Source: Strigamia acuminata | Lineage: Eukaryota > Arthropoda > Chilopoda > Geophilomorpha > Linotaeniidae | NCBI GenBank assembly: GCA_949358305.1 | Contig: OX442316.1 | Location: 8,372,001-8,436,000 of the forward strand | Direction: 5' to 3' | Length of the DNA stretch: 64,000 bases | Shown here: piece by piece, positions 25,604 to 39,165 of the stretch | Position numbering within the stretch: the first letter of the stretch is position 1 | Layout of the letters: each line of letters opens with the position of its first letter | Program-made: the position numbers and the translations under genes | The notes under the pieces: model-generated | What the model saw: the letters and a program-made list of their open reading frames with translations, nothing else | The model's database searches: none | Told to the model about the DNA's origin: nothing

Positions 25604-27243
25604 GTAAGCAGCCGATGGCGTGATCGCGCTTGCGACAAGCGTAAACATGCGTGGGCGGGTTAGTTAATTTGCAGTCGGCCAGTTGTTGTGGCTTGTGGCC
25701 ATTTTGAATGTCAACATTTTAAAATGTTTAATTAGTTTAATGTTTGATCCAATTTCGAGTGAAACTTAATGGTTTAACGCTCGTGTTTTATTTGATTTCT
25801 TCATTTTTAGAAATTTTTGGAAATTTTTTTTTATTTTAATAAGTGGTACAGATTTGTTTTCTCAAGTTAGTTGATTGAATCAATTTTTCAAAATACCATT
25901 CTTGAACACTCCGCCTACGTGGTTGAATTTGTTTTTCTTCCCTGCCCTACTATCCCACTTCCGCAGCATCCTTCGAAAGAATTGGATCTGCTAGCTATGG
26001 TCAGTAAATACTATTTATTTCTCTTTCGCTACATCGATTGTGTACGTCTTCAGTTCATTCGTCGCGATTGGATCCAATTGCAAACGGCATTTTTCTATCT
26101 TCCACTTGTTTTCCACGACTCTTCAAACTGTGGTATTCACCATTTTTTATAGTGAAGTGTGGGAAATGTTATTTTAGAAATTGAATCACATTTTTTATAC
26201 TTTTTTTTTCAACTTAGCGGAAAAAGTTGTTGTTGACATAACTTGAATTTTGAGGCTTTTGGGCAAAGACGAGATGAAAATCGAAACGTTGACATGTTTT
26301 ACTACTTGTGGAGGAGCCTTTTTAACTTTTTTCTTTACTTGCACTCCTTCTTGGTGATCATATCGGAGTTGATCTTGGAGAAATGAGTTTTGGCTTCAAG
26401 CTGCTTTCGTTCACTTGACTCATATTTTGTCATAATCATATCTGAGAATTTGGACGGGTACGTGCAACGCCATGATTGCGGTACAGGCAGGTGATGGAAT
26501 AATATGGCATCCGGCTGCCCTACCACATCGATCCGCGATTACCGCGAAGCCTGACACTTAATATGTACACAGTCAACTTCAGCTTAGATTGGTCAGTATA
26601 TCATCCTAATTTATCAATTATCAATTTGCGTTTCTGCATTTATTCCAACTTGTACGAAGGAATTTGGAAAATGCCGGTACGCTAAAGATACAGATAGTAT
26701 ACTATTGATTACCGTATGCAATATTTATCGAGACGGTTAAGCTCGATTTTAATTATTTTCGCTAAAATCGGAAACGTGGGTTCATTATTTAAACAGTAAT
26801 CCTGCGCGTGCGCTTAAAGAATCACTGTTCAATGTTTTTGAAACTTTTGGACTTCAAGATTTGCATAATACGCACGGAAAAGCAAGGAGATATTTCTTTT
26901 CTGCAACTTCTTTATAGTTGTTATCGTTGCTGGGGATCTTATTACGCTGGGCTTTTTGATCTTTTTTCCGCTTCTTTTTTGAAAGTAAATTGTATCGTAT
27001 TTCTGGTCCGCGGCTTGCTCTGTTAAGACCAACATATGAGAGTGTAATTAGGTGGAAAAGGTGGCATTTGCATCTCGCTTGGTCACTGGTTGTTCTAACG
27101 TCTTATCGTCCACTGAATCTTTTTATGTTTAAATTGGAGTCTTGACTTTAGCCAACAATCTTAATGCGGTAGGAATACGGAGAAAATAAGGCGACGGAAC
27201 GGTCGATTGAAAAGTTTCGAGAAAAGAAGAAAAAAAGGAATAA

Positions 27244-27272
27244 GGGGGTGGTAGGGTGGTAGGGTGGCAGGG
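27244..27272 (+). other. G-quadruplex motif
   Basis: Four G-runs (27244-27248, 27254-27256, 27262-27264, 27270-27272) are separated by five-base loops TGGTA, TGGTA and TGGCA. This meets the G3+N1-7 rule. It is a short tandem repeat of a GGGTGGTA-like unit. Confidence 0.75.
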
Positions 27273-27852
27273 TTGCAAACTCAGGTGCGAGCGTTGATTG
27301 ACTTTCATTTTGGTGATGGAGGAGTTTGTTGGCACCGATGTTCCCGCACCACGTTTGCATTCCACGCTCGTTTGGGGCCGGCATAAATGCGCCGCTTTAT
27401 TTCGCATTGCGGGACTGCAGGCGAGACATCAATGTAAATGGAAGCGAGTGAGGCAGATGCAAGCGAATCTGATGCGCGAACGACGATGTGGGTTTACATT
27501 TGTACAAATCAGCGTCTCAGCACGATAAGCAAAGCAGCGACTGGCATCAAATGCGCATGTTTGGTGATAAACTTGCACGCGTTGAGAGCTGGTGTCATGT
27601 TTCCTTTTATCTTTCGCTTGTGCTGAAACTTATTTTTTGTTCTGCCAGGAGGCAGTGCACTTCAACCATCTCGGTGGAGGAGATGCGCATGCGGCCTGTG
27701 CGTTTGTTCTGCTGTCACGCGCTTGGCTAGCGAGCTTGCCCCCAATTGGTTAATAATTCAACGGCTGACACGGAATCCCATCGTGCCCCACTCAATTAGA
27801 CTTTCAAGAAAGCATTTTACTGCCGGTCTTGTCTGGACACGGGTTTTTTTTT

Positions 27853-27872
27853 CCTCTCTCTCTCTCTCTCTT
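27853..27872. repeat. CT microsatellite
   Basis: A run of about nine CT dinucleotides follows a T-tract. On the other strand it is a GAGA-type sequence. Confidence 0.85.
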
Positions 27873-29142
27873 CTTTCCTTTCCTCTAACTCGACCGATAT
27901 CTCCTTTTTAAGTCGGTGAAACACGCATTACCTTTTATTCCCCTCGACAAGTATGAAAAATGTGGCATGCGTCCCTAAACGTCATATTCCACATCTGCCG
28001 AGGGAAATTCGACTAATTAGTAGTGACTGGCATCAAGAAGAAAGAAATGAGTCGTCTTCTAGCCCACCCGGAACTTGTTAGCTTAATGAGAAAACGACAC
28101 ACGATAGTCTCAAGGTAATGAGACCTGGGATACGGAACAGATTTACTACTGCTGCCGCCAAAGACCTCGCCTGCGTGTCTCAGTGCCAATAGCGAGTTCG
28201 AGATTTACGCACCTGCACATTAATTGCGCAGCCCGCACTTTGTAATGACGTCATTTCCGTGCAAACAACTTGAGGTTTGGGGTTTTGTAGTCATCGGTTT
28301 AAGTGCGAAACCGAGTCATAAGACTGTCGGAAAAGGAAAAAAAAAAAAGAAAGAAAAAGGGAAAAAAATGATTCCCGAATGAAAAGCTTCTTGCCGCTAA
28401 TTGTAAGGAACGTGAGCCACGAGTTACCTGAGCTCGATAAATCAAGGCGGGTTAGGCTAAGTTGGATGTTATGTAATATTGTAAGCATATTACCAAATGA
28501 TAATCTAATGCATTTGACTCGCGGCTTCTTTATCAAATTCTTGTCACTTTCATTTCACGTCATTCGCATTTGTTGCATGAGAAATGAAGGAGTCCCGGCA
28601 TGTGCACTCGGTTTCTTTATTAATTTTTCGCAGGTGGGTGATGTGTGTGGGCGAGTAATAGGCTCCATAACTGCTTCTTAACCTTCCATTAAGACTGCTG
28701 GTATTTACCAGTCGCGATATGTGCTTGCATTTTCACATTATTTCTTCGGTCAATAGACCGTTTCTTAACCTAGATTAAACAGAAGTGCTATTTACGCTCA
28801 AGTTAAACATACACCTTGGTGTTGCTGTTCCTCATTTTTAGCCTCAACGGTTGACTAAATATTTACGTAGCTATATTTTTTTACGTGTTTTCCTAACATT
28901 TTGTGTTTACATTAGAGTTAGGACTCTTGTGATGGGTTTCATTAGAATAGGGAAATGATGCGCGCCTTGTTTTGTTTGAAGATCAGGTTGCATAAGCCAT
29001 CATGTCTGTCTTATTAAACAGATACCCGATGCGTTTCACCTAGGCCTTCTGGTTTTTTAAAAGCAGATATAGATTTAATCGATTTTCCAGGTCGTCATAA
29101 AATACGAGACACGCTTTAAGTACAACAAAAGATAAAAAAAAA

Positions 29143-29185
29143 TAAAGAGAGAGAGAGAGAGAAAGAGGGAGAGAGAGGAAGGAGG
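29143..29185. repeat. GA microsatellite
   Basis: About nine uninterrupted GA units (29145-29162) continue into imperfect GA-rich sequence. In arthropods such tracts can bind GAGA factor, but this could be plain slippage. Confidence 0.85.
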
Positions 29186-32100
29186 TGTAATGCCACTGAC
29201 TTCATCAGTTGAGTGAGAGCGACCGCTTTCTATTTTCTCGGGTCCCTCTCACACCTGGCCGAGAGTGGCTATAAAGATGAGAATATCCGTTCACTTAATC
29301 AGGTGAACGCCTATTGCATGCGAACCTCGTTACCACGACGTGAATTAGCAAAATAGACTTTCGCCATCATATTTCGGGTGACTGAAGGTCAGCACGCGCA
29401 TAACGTTGACGGCCTATTGCGTTTATTTGCGTCCGCATTGTGCGCTTTTCAGCCTTGATTCGTGTACGTTGCGATAGGAAAAATTGGTGAAGCGAGGTTC
29501 CAGATTGGTATTAAACCGGTCATATTGGCAAGGCAAAAGGGGTCGTAATGGCGCCCGAATTTGAATCTTCAGTATGCACGGTAATAGAGTGCACAGAAAC
29601 CGATATCAGTGCCGCCAAATTTGTTGTCGCGTCCTTTGCGAACCCTCGCTTGTGTTGACGAACCCCTCCGCCTCGTGTTGTGAATTACGGTTTAATCCTC
29701 CAGGCAGCTGAGAGAAAACTCCATCAAATTGCTATCCGAGCAAGGGCTTAAAGGGTTGAGATATCTCTGGCAGTGTGGCTAAAATTTGCACCGATTCTGT
29801 GTTTGTGGTTCCGCTCCATGTGGAAGGAATTTTAATACTCGCAGTCGAATGATGGCGGGCAGGACTCGTGAAAAATGACGTGAATTCTTAAATGCAGGAA
29901 TGCCAAACATCTGCTTTCCCGATGTATGCAGTACGTATGAATAGGAAGAACAAACACGGCCCCTCCTCCCTCAATTGCTTTTCTATTCGTCCATAAATAA
30001 CACGTGCGTTGCATCGTCCCCTTTTCTTTAAACTGTTTTTAATGTGGGAAAATGGTTGCAAAAAAATGAGAAATCTTTGGAGCAAAATGAAGAAATTGCT
30101 TCGCGAGGGAAAAAGTGCTATTTCAATTTGTGAGTTGGTGAATTTTTGATACCGACGCTGGCGTGGCGTGGCGATGGGGAAAAGGTTGTGTGACGGGGGA
30201 ATGTGAGGGATGAGGAAAGGATGAAAAAGTAGGTAAAGTGCGGACGTGACCCATACGTAACGAGTCGGCTAATAATTCTCTTAACGCGACCATCTCGTGT
30301 TTTGATTTAATTAAGATAAACTATCCATTCTGCGCTTGTGCCTTTTTTTCGTTTTCGCTTTATATTCATGAAAGTGGAAATCGATGCTCTACTCGCTTAC
30401 CTCACGCTATGAGGTAAGAAATAGAGATATCCATTGTTTATATCTGTTGTGCGTGACAAATAGGAAGAATATTCTGTGAATTAGGAAGGAAAAAAAGATC
30501 ACCTTTTGTTTGAGGTGAATTTATTTGAGTGCAAAGGCGTATTATTTTTGGCTCGTGTCTTTTGAATAGGGGTTGGGGGGAGGCCGGCGTGGAAGGTGTG
30601 ATGTGCGGAATTAGTGTACGTATCCTTGCTGACTGCACCGCAGGTCATCAATTTTGAATTCAGGGAGCTCAATCCTCTGGAAATTTTACTTTCCGCTCTT
30701 TTAATGATTGGATGCGCTCTGTTGCTGGGTTTTAGCGTTCGGGTTCGCCAGTAACCACAGAAGAATTAGCAATATCTGATTGACTAACTGGCTAATATTT
30801 AACTTGGTGTTGATAATTTTGATTTTCTTGTGAATAGTTTTGCTTTTCTTCTTCAAACAAAGCTTGTTTTGTGAGGTGTTTTTTTAAATATATTAATTTG
30901 TGTGAATATAAATGTCGTGGTAAGTAATTTTTAATAAATTTAAGATGATTAGCGATGGGGGAGACTGTTCCAAAGCGAGGTCGTTAGATTTAATTCTCAT
31001 TTCTTAGCTAAATTAATTTTTTTTTTTGAAATTTAAATTAATGTAATTAATTAAAAACATTTAGATGGTTTATAAAGTAATAACGGTATAGCTAGTTCAC
31101 ATTTGGGTTTAAATTCAATTCTGCGTTCTCTTTTACATTAGAATAACATTTAAAATATTGCATGAATAAAATATGCAAATTCTCACATTACAAATTGCAT
31201 AAGTATGTTTGCTTTGTAGTTTGTGTTGCCACCAAAATGACAAATGCAAATGGTTGCAGATAAAGGATTTTTGAATATTTGTTGTAACAAAAGAGCAAAC
31301 AGTTTGCAGCAAATTGCGCACCTGTCTCAGATTCAATTCCAGAAGAATGAAAAACTGCAATGGTCATTGTAGTTTGACGTTGAAGTAAGAGGATTGAAAC
31401 CAAAATAAAAAACTGAAAAAAAAAAGAAAAAAAAAGAAAAAAAACAGAACGGAGCGGAGCAGGAGCGAAAGGCAAAAAGAAAACAATTTGCCCATTTATC
31501 TTAGTAGAAGTGCCAAGGGAATACTAGTGCAGTTCTAGAAAGCTTGAGGTTGAAAGACGTGATGGTGGAAAACGCTCGTTGTCCTCTTGACACAAACTAA
31601 TCGTTGGACTAGAGCTTGAGGTTTTTCTCGCTGCCCGATTTCAATCTGCATTGAATTGGAGACACACCCCCCTTGGGGAGTGCGGAAAATTAAACGCACT
31701 TGTTTTGGTTGACGTCACCCTTTGGGGAAATGCAGGGACCAGCGCCTGTAATGGGTGTCATGTTTATGACTTCCACAGTCACATTTGTCTCCCTAACACT
31801 GCCGTTTCTGTCCAATTCGTTTTCACTTAAGGGCCTTTGGCTTTTATACCAACCGGAAAAGACTAGCTTCGAGTTGCCGCTTTTTGTTGTTGTTGATGGA
31901 ATTAGAATCCAATAAAGTAAATATAAAAGCAGAAAATGGTTCCGTGACTAATAACATTATTCTCTCGTTCATTTTAATGAATCGTTTGGAAATGATAAGA
32001 TTTCGCATTCGGGATTTATAGCCAAAATAAAAGAAATTTGGCTGCGAGTTGAGCCGAGCTATAATTCAGGCGGCAAGCTGATGAACAACAGCGGCGTTGA

Positions 32101-32701
32101 CACTAATGGGTCATTCTTCGTTCGAGAAGCTTGTGGATGGGTCACGGAAACGTTTGAGAAGGAATTGGCGCCCACTTGATCATTCGTTGGTCATTCACTT
32201 CATCTTAGAACTGTCTTTAGTGCACACAATTCATTTCTAAACGAGACACTCACACTTCCTGTGCAGATTGATGCTTCTACTAGTCCCTGCTGTCTCGGAC
32301 GCGCATCAAATCGCACATATGGCCCTGTTTACATCCTCATCTCACATCAAGCTCCACTATTAGTAGCACTCGTTTGCCCCTCCCGATGCGTGTGGGTGTC
32401 AGGCGTCAGTTTTGTTCTCTGCTTCTCAACTGAAATGATGCCATGACCCAAGAAACGTCAAGATTTTGCACGCAATCACTGCAACGCATAACAAAAAGCA
32501 CTATTTTTTGCTTCAGCGAATGTTAATCACATAGTGTGACTCCTCAAGGATTTGGCAACTTTTTTTTCTGATGTGATTGCATTCGATGAAACAGATGTGA
32601 AATAATTCTCATGATTATTTTTTTGGATGTATAAATGCTGTGGGGATTGTTTTAAAAGAATTTAATTTGTGTCTTGATAGTAAGTCTCTGCAGCGTTTTG
32701 A

Positions 32702-32884
32702 TTTTGCCCACCAAGCGAGTGTCGACTTCTCATTTGTTCAAATGTTGACTAGACATGCAATATTAGCTTCAGATGTAATTAATTGTACGAGTAAACAATT
32801 AATTACCGTACATCTGAAACGAATATTGCATGTCTAGCCAACATTGGTTTTAAGAGAAGTCGACACTCGGTTAGGTGGGCAAAA
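32702..32884. repeat. compact fold-back element, arms of about 85-90 bp, 8-nt loop
   Basis: The left arm (32702-32786) is nearly the reverse complement of the right arm (32795-32884). Long exact segments include TTTTGCCCACC at the ends, GAGTGTCGACTTCTC, CTAGACATGCAATATT and ATTAATTGT at the loop. Differences are a short diverged patch near 32732-32740 and small indels. No target-site duplication is obvious. It may be a MITE, or a hairpin-RNA locus; the stem is long for an animal miRNA. Confidence 0.85.
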
Positions 32885-33563
32885 AAAAAATAATTCAACT
32901 GATTGAATTTTTATTTTATTTAAATAAATAAATAATGATACAGTATACATATATACATCATTCTTAACAAGCATGAAATCCGTGGGGAGAAAATCCATAT
33001 ACATACGTAATATAGCATGTTTATTTTATTTGAAAACCATTTTAAAATTTAAACCACGTGCAGTTGTGTAAAATTATGTAAACATTTTAATAAGTTTGCC
33101 GCAGACCATTATATAAACAAGACATAATTTACCTTTAAATGGGCAACGGTGTGAACTGTGTGAACAAGTTTATTATTTTTATATCGTCAGCAGATGGCCG
33201 AGTTTTGTTGTAATGAAATTAAGCGTGGCTAGAGGAAAAATGTAAAAGCAATGTGTGGTTTGCTGTAGTTATCAGTTTATCATTTGGAATTTGTTGTGAA
33301 CACGGTACACGAATTGGCCTAAGGGTCAATGGGTAGTGGCACGATAATACCCATCCAAAGTGAATTGCCTCGCTTATTGGTAGCGAGAAAAATCAAACGA
33401 GGTTGAAGAAAGTAGTTGATAAGAAGCCCCCACGCCTCACTTGTATCACTCGACGAGACTTGTGTGGATGGAACACTCGATGCAGCATCTCTCTTCTTAT
33501 CTGTGCACAAAATGAGCGGAGGGTGGAGTTGCTTTGAGCGATAAAGAGGTCTGTTGTGCTTGC

Positions 33564-33577
33564 GTGACCATAGTCAC
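33564..33577. promoter_or_regulatory. weak X-box-like palindrome
   Basis: GTGACCATAGTCAC has a good left half site (GTGACC) and a diverged right half (AGTCAC). It is the weakest of the set. Confidence 0.2.
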
Positions 33578-34097
33578 AGAAAGAGGTCGATACCGATCGC
33601 CGAGTTCCACTCGATAAATCTCATGCCGCGACCTTTTATATTGCGTCTTCAGGCATTGAGCAAGCAACCAGACTCAATTAACCATCATTTATTTTCTTTT
33701 ATTAAATAGGAAAAAGGAAAACGATTTGGAGCCAATTGCACGAGAAGAAGTCGTCGGCGTGAGCAGTTCCTCCAATTATTTTAAAGGTAAGGAATGTATC
33801 AATTTCTTTTCTGTTCGCTTTGGGTGTACAATGTTGATGTGTGCGTGAGTTTGTTATTGTAAATGAGGCCTGTAAATTTTATGAGATGGAGTTGTCATTT
33901 TAAAGTTGTTTGTTATAATTTAGGCCATCGATTAACGTGTTAGCAATTTCTTGAATTGTTATAGACTACCGCACCCACTTGGTTGCAATTGCTGCACATG
34001 TTTAAGTGAGAAATACAAACTTGGCACAGATATTTTTAATGCCACCCATTCGTTCCGAGACGTTGAGAGAAACAAAATGCAATTTTTTTTATGTTTT

Positions 34098-34116
34098 TTG
34101 TTGTTGTTGTTGTTGT
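34098..34116. repeat. TTG microsatellite
   Basis: About six TTG units in a row, next to a T-tract. Confidence 0.8.
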
Positions 34117-37100
34117 ATATTTTGGTTACCGTACGGCAAATAGATATTATAATGATACGGAGAATTATATGAATTATTTATAATAATCTGATCGTATTCC
34201 TGGAAGTAATTCTATATTTTACGTTTGATTCATGTGGTTGGACTTTATACGGACTTCAGGTGGAAAACTAGAATTTCTGTTATTTTGCAAAAAAAATAAA
34301 CACAATTACCTTTTCAATTTCAATTAAATTTTTTTTTTATAGAGTTTTATTTTTATTGAAGATAGTAAATTAAAACTTCAATCTAGCTAATTTGAAAATA
34401 CTACAATTCTAAAATTGACATATCAAATTATTTCAGCTTATAGGATTTTCCATTTAAAAAAAAGTTAAACTTTAGAAGAAAAAAATTAATTTAAAACTTT
34501 TTGACTTCCAAAACCAAGGTTTTTCTTATTGGAAAATGATCAGACCGTTCTATCGCTCTTTTTTTTTTTTAATTCTATCGAGACTCTGTGAAAATGGATG
34601 CTTCTAAGCTTTTTGGGGGAAGGGATTAAAAGAAGTGGATCTATATATATGAACTCGTAAATGGGATTAGATATAGAGTGAATCAAGGTCTCTGTTGTCA
34701 TTTGTGCCCGTGTTATTCTATGGGTCTGAATGTGCGATTTTCTTCGCGCTATTTTCTGCCTGCTCATTACACAAACAGAAAAAAATTATCCTCCATTAAA
34801 AGAAAAAATGGCGTAAGAATTGTTCTCATTAGCGGGGATGAAAAGAGGAAATGAAACGGAAGATTTTTTTTTCTTATCAACTGCTTGACTATATTTGCTC
34901 CATCAAGAAAAAATTGAAAGCGAGAAATATGAATAGACTAGACTTAAACGAGTCAAATCAGTTGAAGAGGGAGGAAAAACCGATGCGTCGTCGAATCGAT
35001 CCCTTTGAATTCGATATTTTATTGACAGTATTCTTTTTTTCGCCGCCTTTAATTTCAGTTTATAATATATCGCACAAAATGTCAATTTTTTTCCTATTCT
35101 ACTTTTTTTTTCAACGTGTAATTTCATTTCGAAATTCCAAAAAAATATATATATAAAAAATTTTTTTTTACTAAAAAAATTTTTTTTTTTGTTTTACGGT
35201 GTAATATCACAAACTGGAATGGAAAAAATAAAACGGAAACAAAAAGCAGAATGCAAATCGGAGATATATTTCCTGGCGTTTGAGTATTGTTGGACCAAAG
35301 GGGTTACTTGAGATCAGTTTTATGGTTTCATGAGAAATTGGGTGGCATGCACACACAGCCAATTTATCGCCCAGCCTTACTAGTCTCTTGTTTTGTCGTG
35401 CCATAAATCTAAGTCGGTCGGGACTGCAAACGGGAGTCGATTCACCTGTCTATGACTTGAATGGGAATAATGGCTGTCAGAGGTGACACGATGCTAATGG
35501 TTCCACATTTAGGCTACATCCAAATTGCTCGCTCGATGGCGGCTGTAATTGGACAAAAATAAGCCTTGATGTGTTTTCTGTGTCGTGATGACGGTTGCAT
35601 GACGAATTAACCTGCTGCTCTTTCCTTACCGACCAAGCGGATAGACTTCACTTTTCGCTTTTTGATTAACCACCACATTTGGCATTCTTTGTGCGCCATT
35701 AGGTAGTAAACTGTCTTGTCATTCAAGCTAAACGCAATATAAAAGCCACACCACTTGTCATTTCATTCGGTCTATTTAAATACCATTTAAATGTTCCTGT
35801 AACCCGAAGCGAGATTTTTGGTGACATTCACTTTGATACAGATGACAAACGGAGCATAATAAAGAATGGCTGCGGAGGGTTGGTATAAGCGAATATAGTG
35901 GTAAGTGAGCTCTTTATATCGATCTCGGCAGCTGATCAATCTAGATAGGCAAGAAAGCAGCAACAGAAGTGGTTGCAGTAGAGGTTTCCATCTTTTCATT
36001 TTTTTTTCCTCCCCCGCTTTTCATTTTCTTGAGAAATAGTCGAAGTTTGGAATGGCTAGGACTGTTTGAATTGATTTGAACAAGAGCTCGGATGCACGAG
36101 CACGCCTGACTGCATTTTCGTGACGCTGGTAGAGATTGTCATGGCTGTCATGTGATATAAGGAATTATGAAACGTAATTAGCTTGTCGTTTTCCGAGGTT
36201 AATTATTTAATTAAGCTATAATCTGATAGAAAGAAAAAGATAACTGTATTCCAAATGGAGTTATGGTATGGTCATTGAACTTTTTTTTTTATGTATTAAT
36301 GTATACTTAAGGGAGCAATGAAAAGCATAAAAAGTTGTTTTCTGCTCCAAATTAGAGGTGGAAATATAAATACACGTGAGACAAGCAATTTATTTAACAC
36401 ACATACCATAAGTGCACTTACATATTCAGTATGAATCGGTAATATATGCGGAGGAATTGTTAATGAGGACATAAATTCAAAGTGGTTTTCTCGGTACACA
36501 AACAAGAAATATATCTGATTTGTTTTTACGTCATTTCTTGCAATCTGTTTTAGTGCTTGAACAGCGAAATATTCGGATGGGAGAAAAAAATTGTCACGAA
36601 AAGAAAATTCTTCCGCACGCTTTTATCATTATTCGGTGCAAATAAATGGGAATTATGATCTCGTTACTTTTTTTCTAATAAGATCAAAGAGGAGTAAATC
36701 CGGAGAAAAACCCGAAGGATTGTTCTAAATCCTCCACCAAAAATGAAATCAGTTTTTTGCTTCTTTGCTTGAGGAGATATAAGCAAAAAATAATTGCGAG
36801 ATTAAAGCAGTGCAAAAGTGGGAAAAAAAATTGTTAATAGCATCTTCATCTTATGTGTAATTACAACAATGGCCTTAAGTTAGAACTGTACGTCTGCTTT
36901 CCTGTTGTTTTTTTTATTCCAGACAACCTTGAGTGCCACTAGAAGCTATATTATTTACAAGAAGTGTTATCTTGAGTTGTTGGTAGCTCGGTGTTGTAAA
37001 TGCACTTTTTGCTTTTAACTTGAGCAGCTTTATTTCCCCTATAAATAGAGTTGAAGTAAACAAGAAAATGGGCACTCGATTTCTCTCTGCTCCATACGTT

Positions 37101-39144
37101 CGATTCTGTTTATAGTTTGTTAACACTTATGTGCTCGTCATCGATGTTTAGTTCCAATTTGTCTTGTTGCTTGTTTCCTTCGGGTTTCTTTACTTTTTCT
37201 CATGGCTGGTTGTAACTATAGTTTTTTGTTGCTCTTAATTTTTTTTTTATGTTGCCTTTTTATTGATCGTTTCTCCGGGCTTTGTGAGCTTTGATTGAGT
37301 CTCTTGTCATGGTGGTTAGACATGTGACATGACTTCTTGGACTTCACAGTGGACTTGAAAAAAATATAAAATAAAATAAATAAATGAAAAAAGACTGTAG
37401 AGAAAAGTTTTTGCGACGATAAGTTAGTTTTGGAGTTTTCTTCAAGGCTGTTTTCTAGAAAAAGATTCTCAAGACAAGGAGATTTGTCATCGTACGATTC
37501 ACCTCTCTTCGCTTTTCCACTCTCCTGCATCCGTCAGCTATAGAAGACGGGGATCGAGCATCTGTGTCTCGAGCGCAAGACATTGCAGTGAAGCCGAATA
37601 GTCCTACCTCAGGCGGAGCTTTGTTATTGAAGTTGCAGACCGCTTTATGTTACTCGCGTATTGACGTCATGCATGGATTGACGGATCATCGCATTCCCGT
37701 CACAAAACCAAGAAATTTCTGAATAAGAGAAAATAAACTGGATCTTTAGTGCACTCGGAATCTTAAGAATGAGCAGAAAAATCATAGATTTAAAAAGAAA
37801 GAACAGGAAAGAAAGAAAGAAAAATTTCAATTTAAAGGTTCGTGCGTGGAGCAAATTTGAAATAATGTACAATATTGTTTTCCACTTAGATGCTCGAAAC
37901 TATGCGTATTCAACGAGTTCTTCCAAACCTCAGCCGTCACGTGCCTGGCTAACTGATGGAATATTAATGTGGTTTATTACATCAACGAAACAATAGCTGA
38001 ATTTGTAAACGGAGCACATTATTAACCCCGGGTGTGTATTTTCAAATTAAATGCGTCAACACTCATATTTGTTGTCGGTTCGAAACAAGGGCAACACAAT
38101 TAAGGCTTTCCGAGTGGAAAAAGTGGCACTTTTTTTAACATTGCCTTTGTCGGGTGAGTAATGGTTCGATAATGAATACCTAATACGGCAATGGCAAAGG
38201 ACAGGCAGAAAGAGTCACGTGATTCACGCACAAGGGTCGCATTTCCAGCAAGCGAAGCTATGCAATTATTAGACGAATATTAAATCTTTTTATAGAAACA
38301 CAAAGCAATAAATACAAGTTTTTTGCAGAAATATAAATGACTGCTTTCGTGTATTCTTAAGTCTCCCCACTCAGGAAAAGGAAAGAAAAAATTCGTTACC
38401 TGTCATCACGTTTGAAAAAGGGAAAGGCGAGAGCAAATTTCTCAGCCGCCTGCCAAGCCCAGCTGCTTCTGTCTCGCTACAGCAACCAAACGACATGTGC
38501 CTGCACACTCAACCCAATTTTTGTTGTTAGTAGATAATTTTTCATAGTAATGGCACTCGTTTGCTCACGATGAATCACCTTTTCTTAATTAAATACACCC
38601 GACTGCGCGAATGTAGTGGGGTTATCTAACACTAGTAGCGGCCTAGCGGGGCTGAGGGATTTAATTCGACTGCCCTCTGGACCAAGACAATTGGCCAACG
38701 CGAAAGATCGAGGAATTTACCCATCGTTTTATTTGTCTATTGGGTGTTGTGGCAATTCCCATCCTTGCTCAACCCAGGGATTTTTTAATGAATGGCTGCG
38801 CATTGGGAGAGGCAACGTTCACCTAATCAATAGCTCGAGGGGGCAGTGAAGACTGAAGACGTATCTTCCTTTTAGTCGTTTCTCTTTTACTCGTCTACGT
38901 CGATTCCATTCTCCTACATCCTGTTATTTCTCTCTCGCTTGCTCTCGGTCTTCTTTTTCGTGCAATGCAGATTAAGGGGAAAGTAAAGGCATAATTTACG
39001 TAGCTATTAATTATGCATGCTGGACGTGTGCAGGGTAACGAGATAGAAACATTCAAGATCGAACAAAGCTCAGCTCACTACTAATCTATACGCGTGCAGT
39101 TACTTTGATATTGAAATGGAGAGGCAGGTACGGTACTTTCGATT

Positions 39145-39165
39145 CTTTTCTTTTCTTTTCTTTTA
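39145..39165. repeat. CTTTT microsatellite
   Basis: About four CTTTT units lead into a T-rich tract. Confidence 0.8.

Larger units (their letters stand above)
25604..32701. other. putative intronic DNA, part 1
   Basis: GC-balanced patches at 26340-26560, 27300-27800, 28020-28260 and 29200-29700 alternate with T-rich DNA. The G4 motif and two microsatellites are here. No exon is recognised. Confidence 0.45.

Noticed and set aside
26335-26526. Minus-strand frame of 63 codons followed by a donor-like GTAAAG
   Set aside because: It lacks an ATG start, an upstream acceptor and any known family resemblance.
29768-29778. TGGCAGTGTGG, the first 11 nt of the miR-34 family
   Set aside because: The following bases diverge at once, and there is no complementary arm within about 80 nt on either side, so no precursor hairpin can form.
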